Shown here: positions 63,471-64,000 of the stretch, piece after piece
How positions within the stretch are numbered: the first letter of the stretch is position 1
Layout of the letters: each line of letters opens with the position of its first letter
Source of the DNA: Pseudomonadota bacterium
GTDB lineage: Bacteria > Myxococcota_A > UBA796 > UBA9615
DNA: 64,000 nt
Reading direction: 5' to 3'
Assembly: GCA_024229515.1 (NCBI GenBank)
Contig: JAAESI010000024.1
Location: forward strand, 62,001-126,000
The notes under the pieces: model-generated
What the model saw: only the letters and a program-made list of their open reading frames with translations
Database searches by the model: none
Told to the model about the DNA's origin: nothing
Translations under genes and position numbers: made by a program

Positions 63471-64000
63471 ATGTTGACCCACACCCTCCCCTCGGTTCTC
63501 GGTCGCGCGAAGACCCTCGCAGCGGCGACGTCCGTCGATACGACGTATCTGTTCTGTGCCGCGAATCCGCACGCTTTCGACGTCCGCGACCGGGAACGCG
63601 TGATCATCGAGGGCAAGGATCGCGTCCGCTTCCTCCACGCGATGCTCAGCAACGACGTCTCCAGCCTGCAGGTCGGCCAGGGCCGCTGGGCCACCTTCAA
63701 CACGGTCAAGGGCCGCACGGTCTCGGACGTCCGACTGTTCGTGGTCGACGACGACAAGCGCAACGGAGCGATCTGGGCGCTGCTGGAGCCGGGGGCGCGG
63801 GACGCCTTCGTCGAGGGCCTCGACAAGTTCGTGATCTCCGAGAAGGTCTACTTCTCGGACGCCGAGGAGACCGCCCTGTGGCTGCTCGCGGGCCCGACGG
63901 CCGATCAGACGCTCGCCGCCGCGGGCGCGACGCTCCCCCCCGACGAGCCGTTCGCGCACCTGGAGACGACCGTGGGCGGACGCCGGGTGAGGGTGCTCCG
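63471..64000 (+). CDS. YgfZ/GcvT-like folate-binding protein, 3' partial
   Basis: ATG 63471 with AGGA 7 nt upstream; the frame runs off the right edge (176+ codons). The N-terminal part has VIIEGKDRVRFLHAMLSNDV, GRWATFNTVKGRTVSDVRLF and a VDDD segment, matching the T-protein (GCV_T) fold of tRNA-modifying YgfZ proteins, which support Fe-S cluster maturation. The usual T-protein motif K-G-[CR]-Y lies beyond the edge and cannot be checked. Divergent from the OmpA-type gene with 78 bp between; an intergenic promoter is likely but not obvious. Confidence 0.8.
   Translation, partial: MLTHTLPSVLGRAKTLAAATSVDTTYLFCAANPHAFDVRDRERVIIEGKDRVRFLHAMLSNDVSSLQVGQGRWATFNTVKGRTVSDVRLFVVDDDKRNGAIWALLEPGARDAFVEGLDKFVISEKVYFSDAEETALWLLAGPTADQTLAAAGATLPPDEPFAHLETTVGGRRVRVL

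Overview
This is a strongly GC-rich bacterial window with dense, mostly operonic coding. Several features point to Myxococcota or a related former deltaproteobacterial lineage: an AgmX/PglI C-terminal-type lipoprotein, a surface protein ending in a MYXO-CTERM-like anchor (Cys, hydrophobic stretch, Arg cluster), Asp-rich lipoproteins, TSP3-repeat proteins including an OmpA fusion, and many four-base ATGA/GTGA gene overlaps. This is inferred from gene content only. There is no rRNA and no recognisable phage, IS or CRISPR.

Layout. 0-10 kb: end of a GT-C-type membrane protein and an RNHCP protein; a convergent MrfA/MrfB-type helicase-nuclease repair operon with two tandem GAAC-N4-GTTC operators; an alpha/beta hydrolase; a TPR protein with an SRPBCC protein; an acyltransferase coupled to an SDR protein. 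10-12 kb: a ~700 bp intergenic region with a 26-bp tandem repeat, perfect DnaA boxes and relatively AT-rich DNA, then a MraZ-like/ParB-like fusion flanked by GCACAG repeats. 12-26.3 kb: one long minus-strand operon (DUF4175-type, MA-type metallopeptidase, MoxR ATPase, DUF58, BatA/VWA, DUF4159, VWA/glutamine-amidotransferase-like, then rsmD, coaD and an aminotransferase).

26-31 kb: a secreted TPR-like protein, a GT-C membrane protein, a small anchored protein and tRNA-Leu(CAA). 31-39.3 kb: a minus-strand envelope/redox block: LolA-like protein, beta-barrel, RND/MMPL exporter, FAD reductase, membrane 4Fe-4S protein, and a DUF3179 lipoprotein whose frame holds one TGA exactly where the family's conserved Cys sits (candidate selenocysteine). 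39.8-41.4 kb: a broken PAS/histidine-kinase-like gene. 41.4-43.3 kb: thioester-reductase-like and FabG-like genes. 43.3-44.4 kb: about 1.1 kb without a gene, containing a likely large structured RNA on the minus strand and a palindromic pair of DnaA boxes.

44.4-64 kb: a lipoprotein that looks like RND periplasmic domains without membrane segments, an AgmX-type lipoprotein pair, a CinA-type protein, two surface proteins, aroC, a second GT-C protein, a tRNA-dihydrouridine synthase, a TSP3 protein followed by a gene that seems to start at CTG, a second MoxR/VWA pair (NorQ/NorD type), an ArgE-type deacetylase, an OmpA-TSP3 protein, and a partial YgfZ/GcvT-type gene running off the right edge.

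Most notable for follow-up: the in-frame TGA of the DUF3179 gene, the large structured RNA candidate, the twin operators at mrfAB, the membrane-less RND-like lipoprotein, and the MraZ-ParB fusion beside DnaA boxes.
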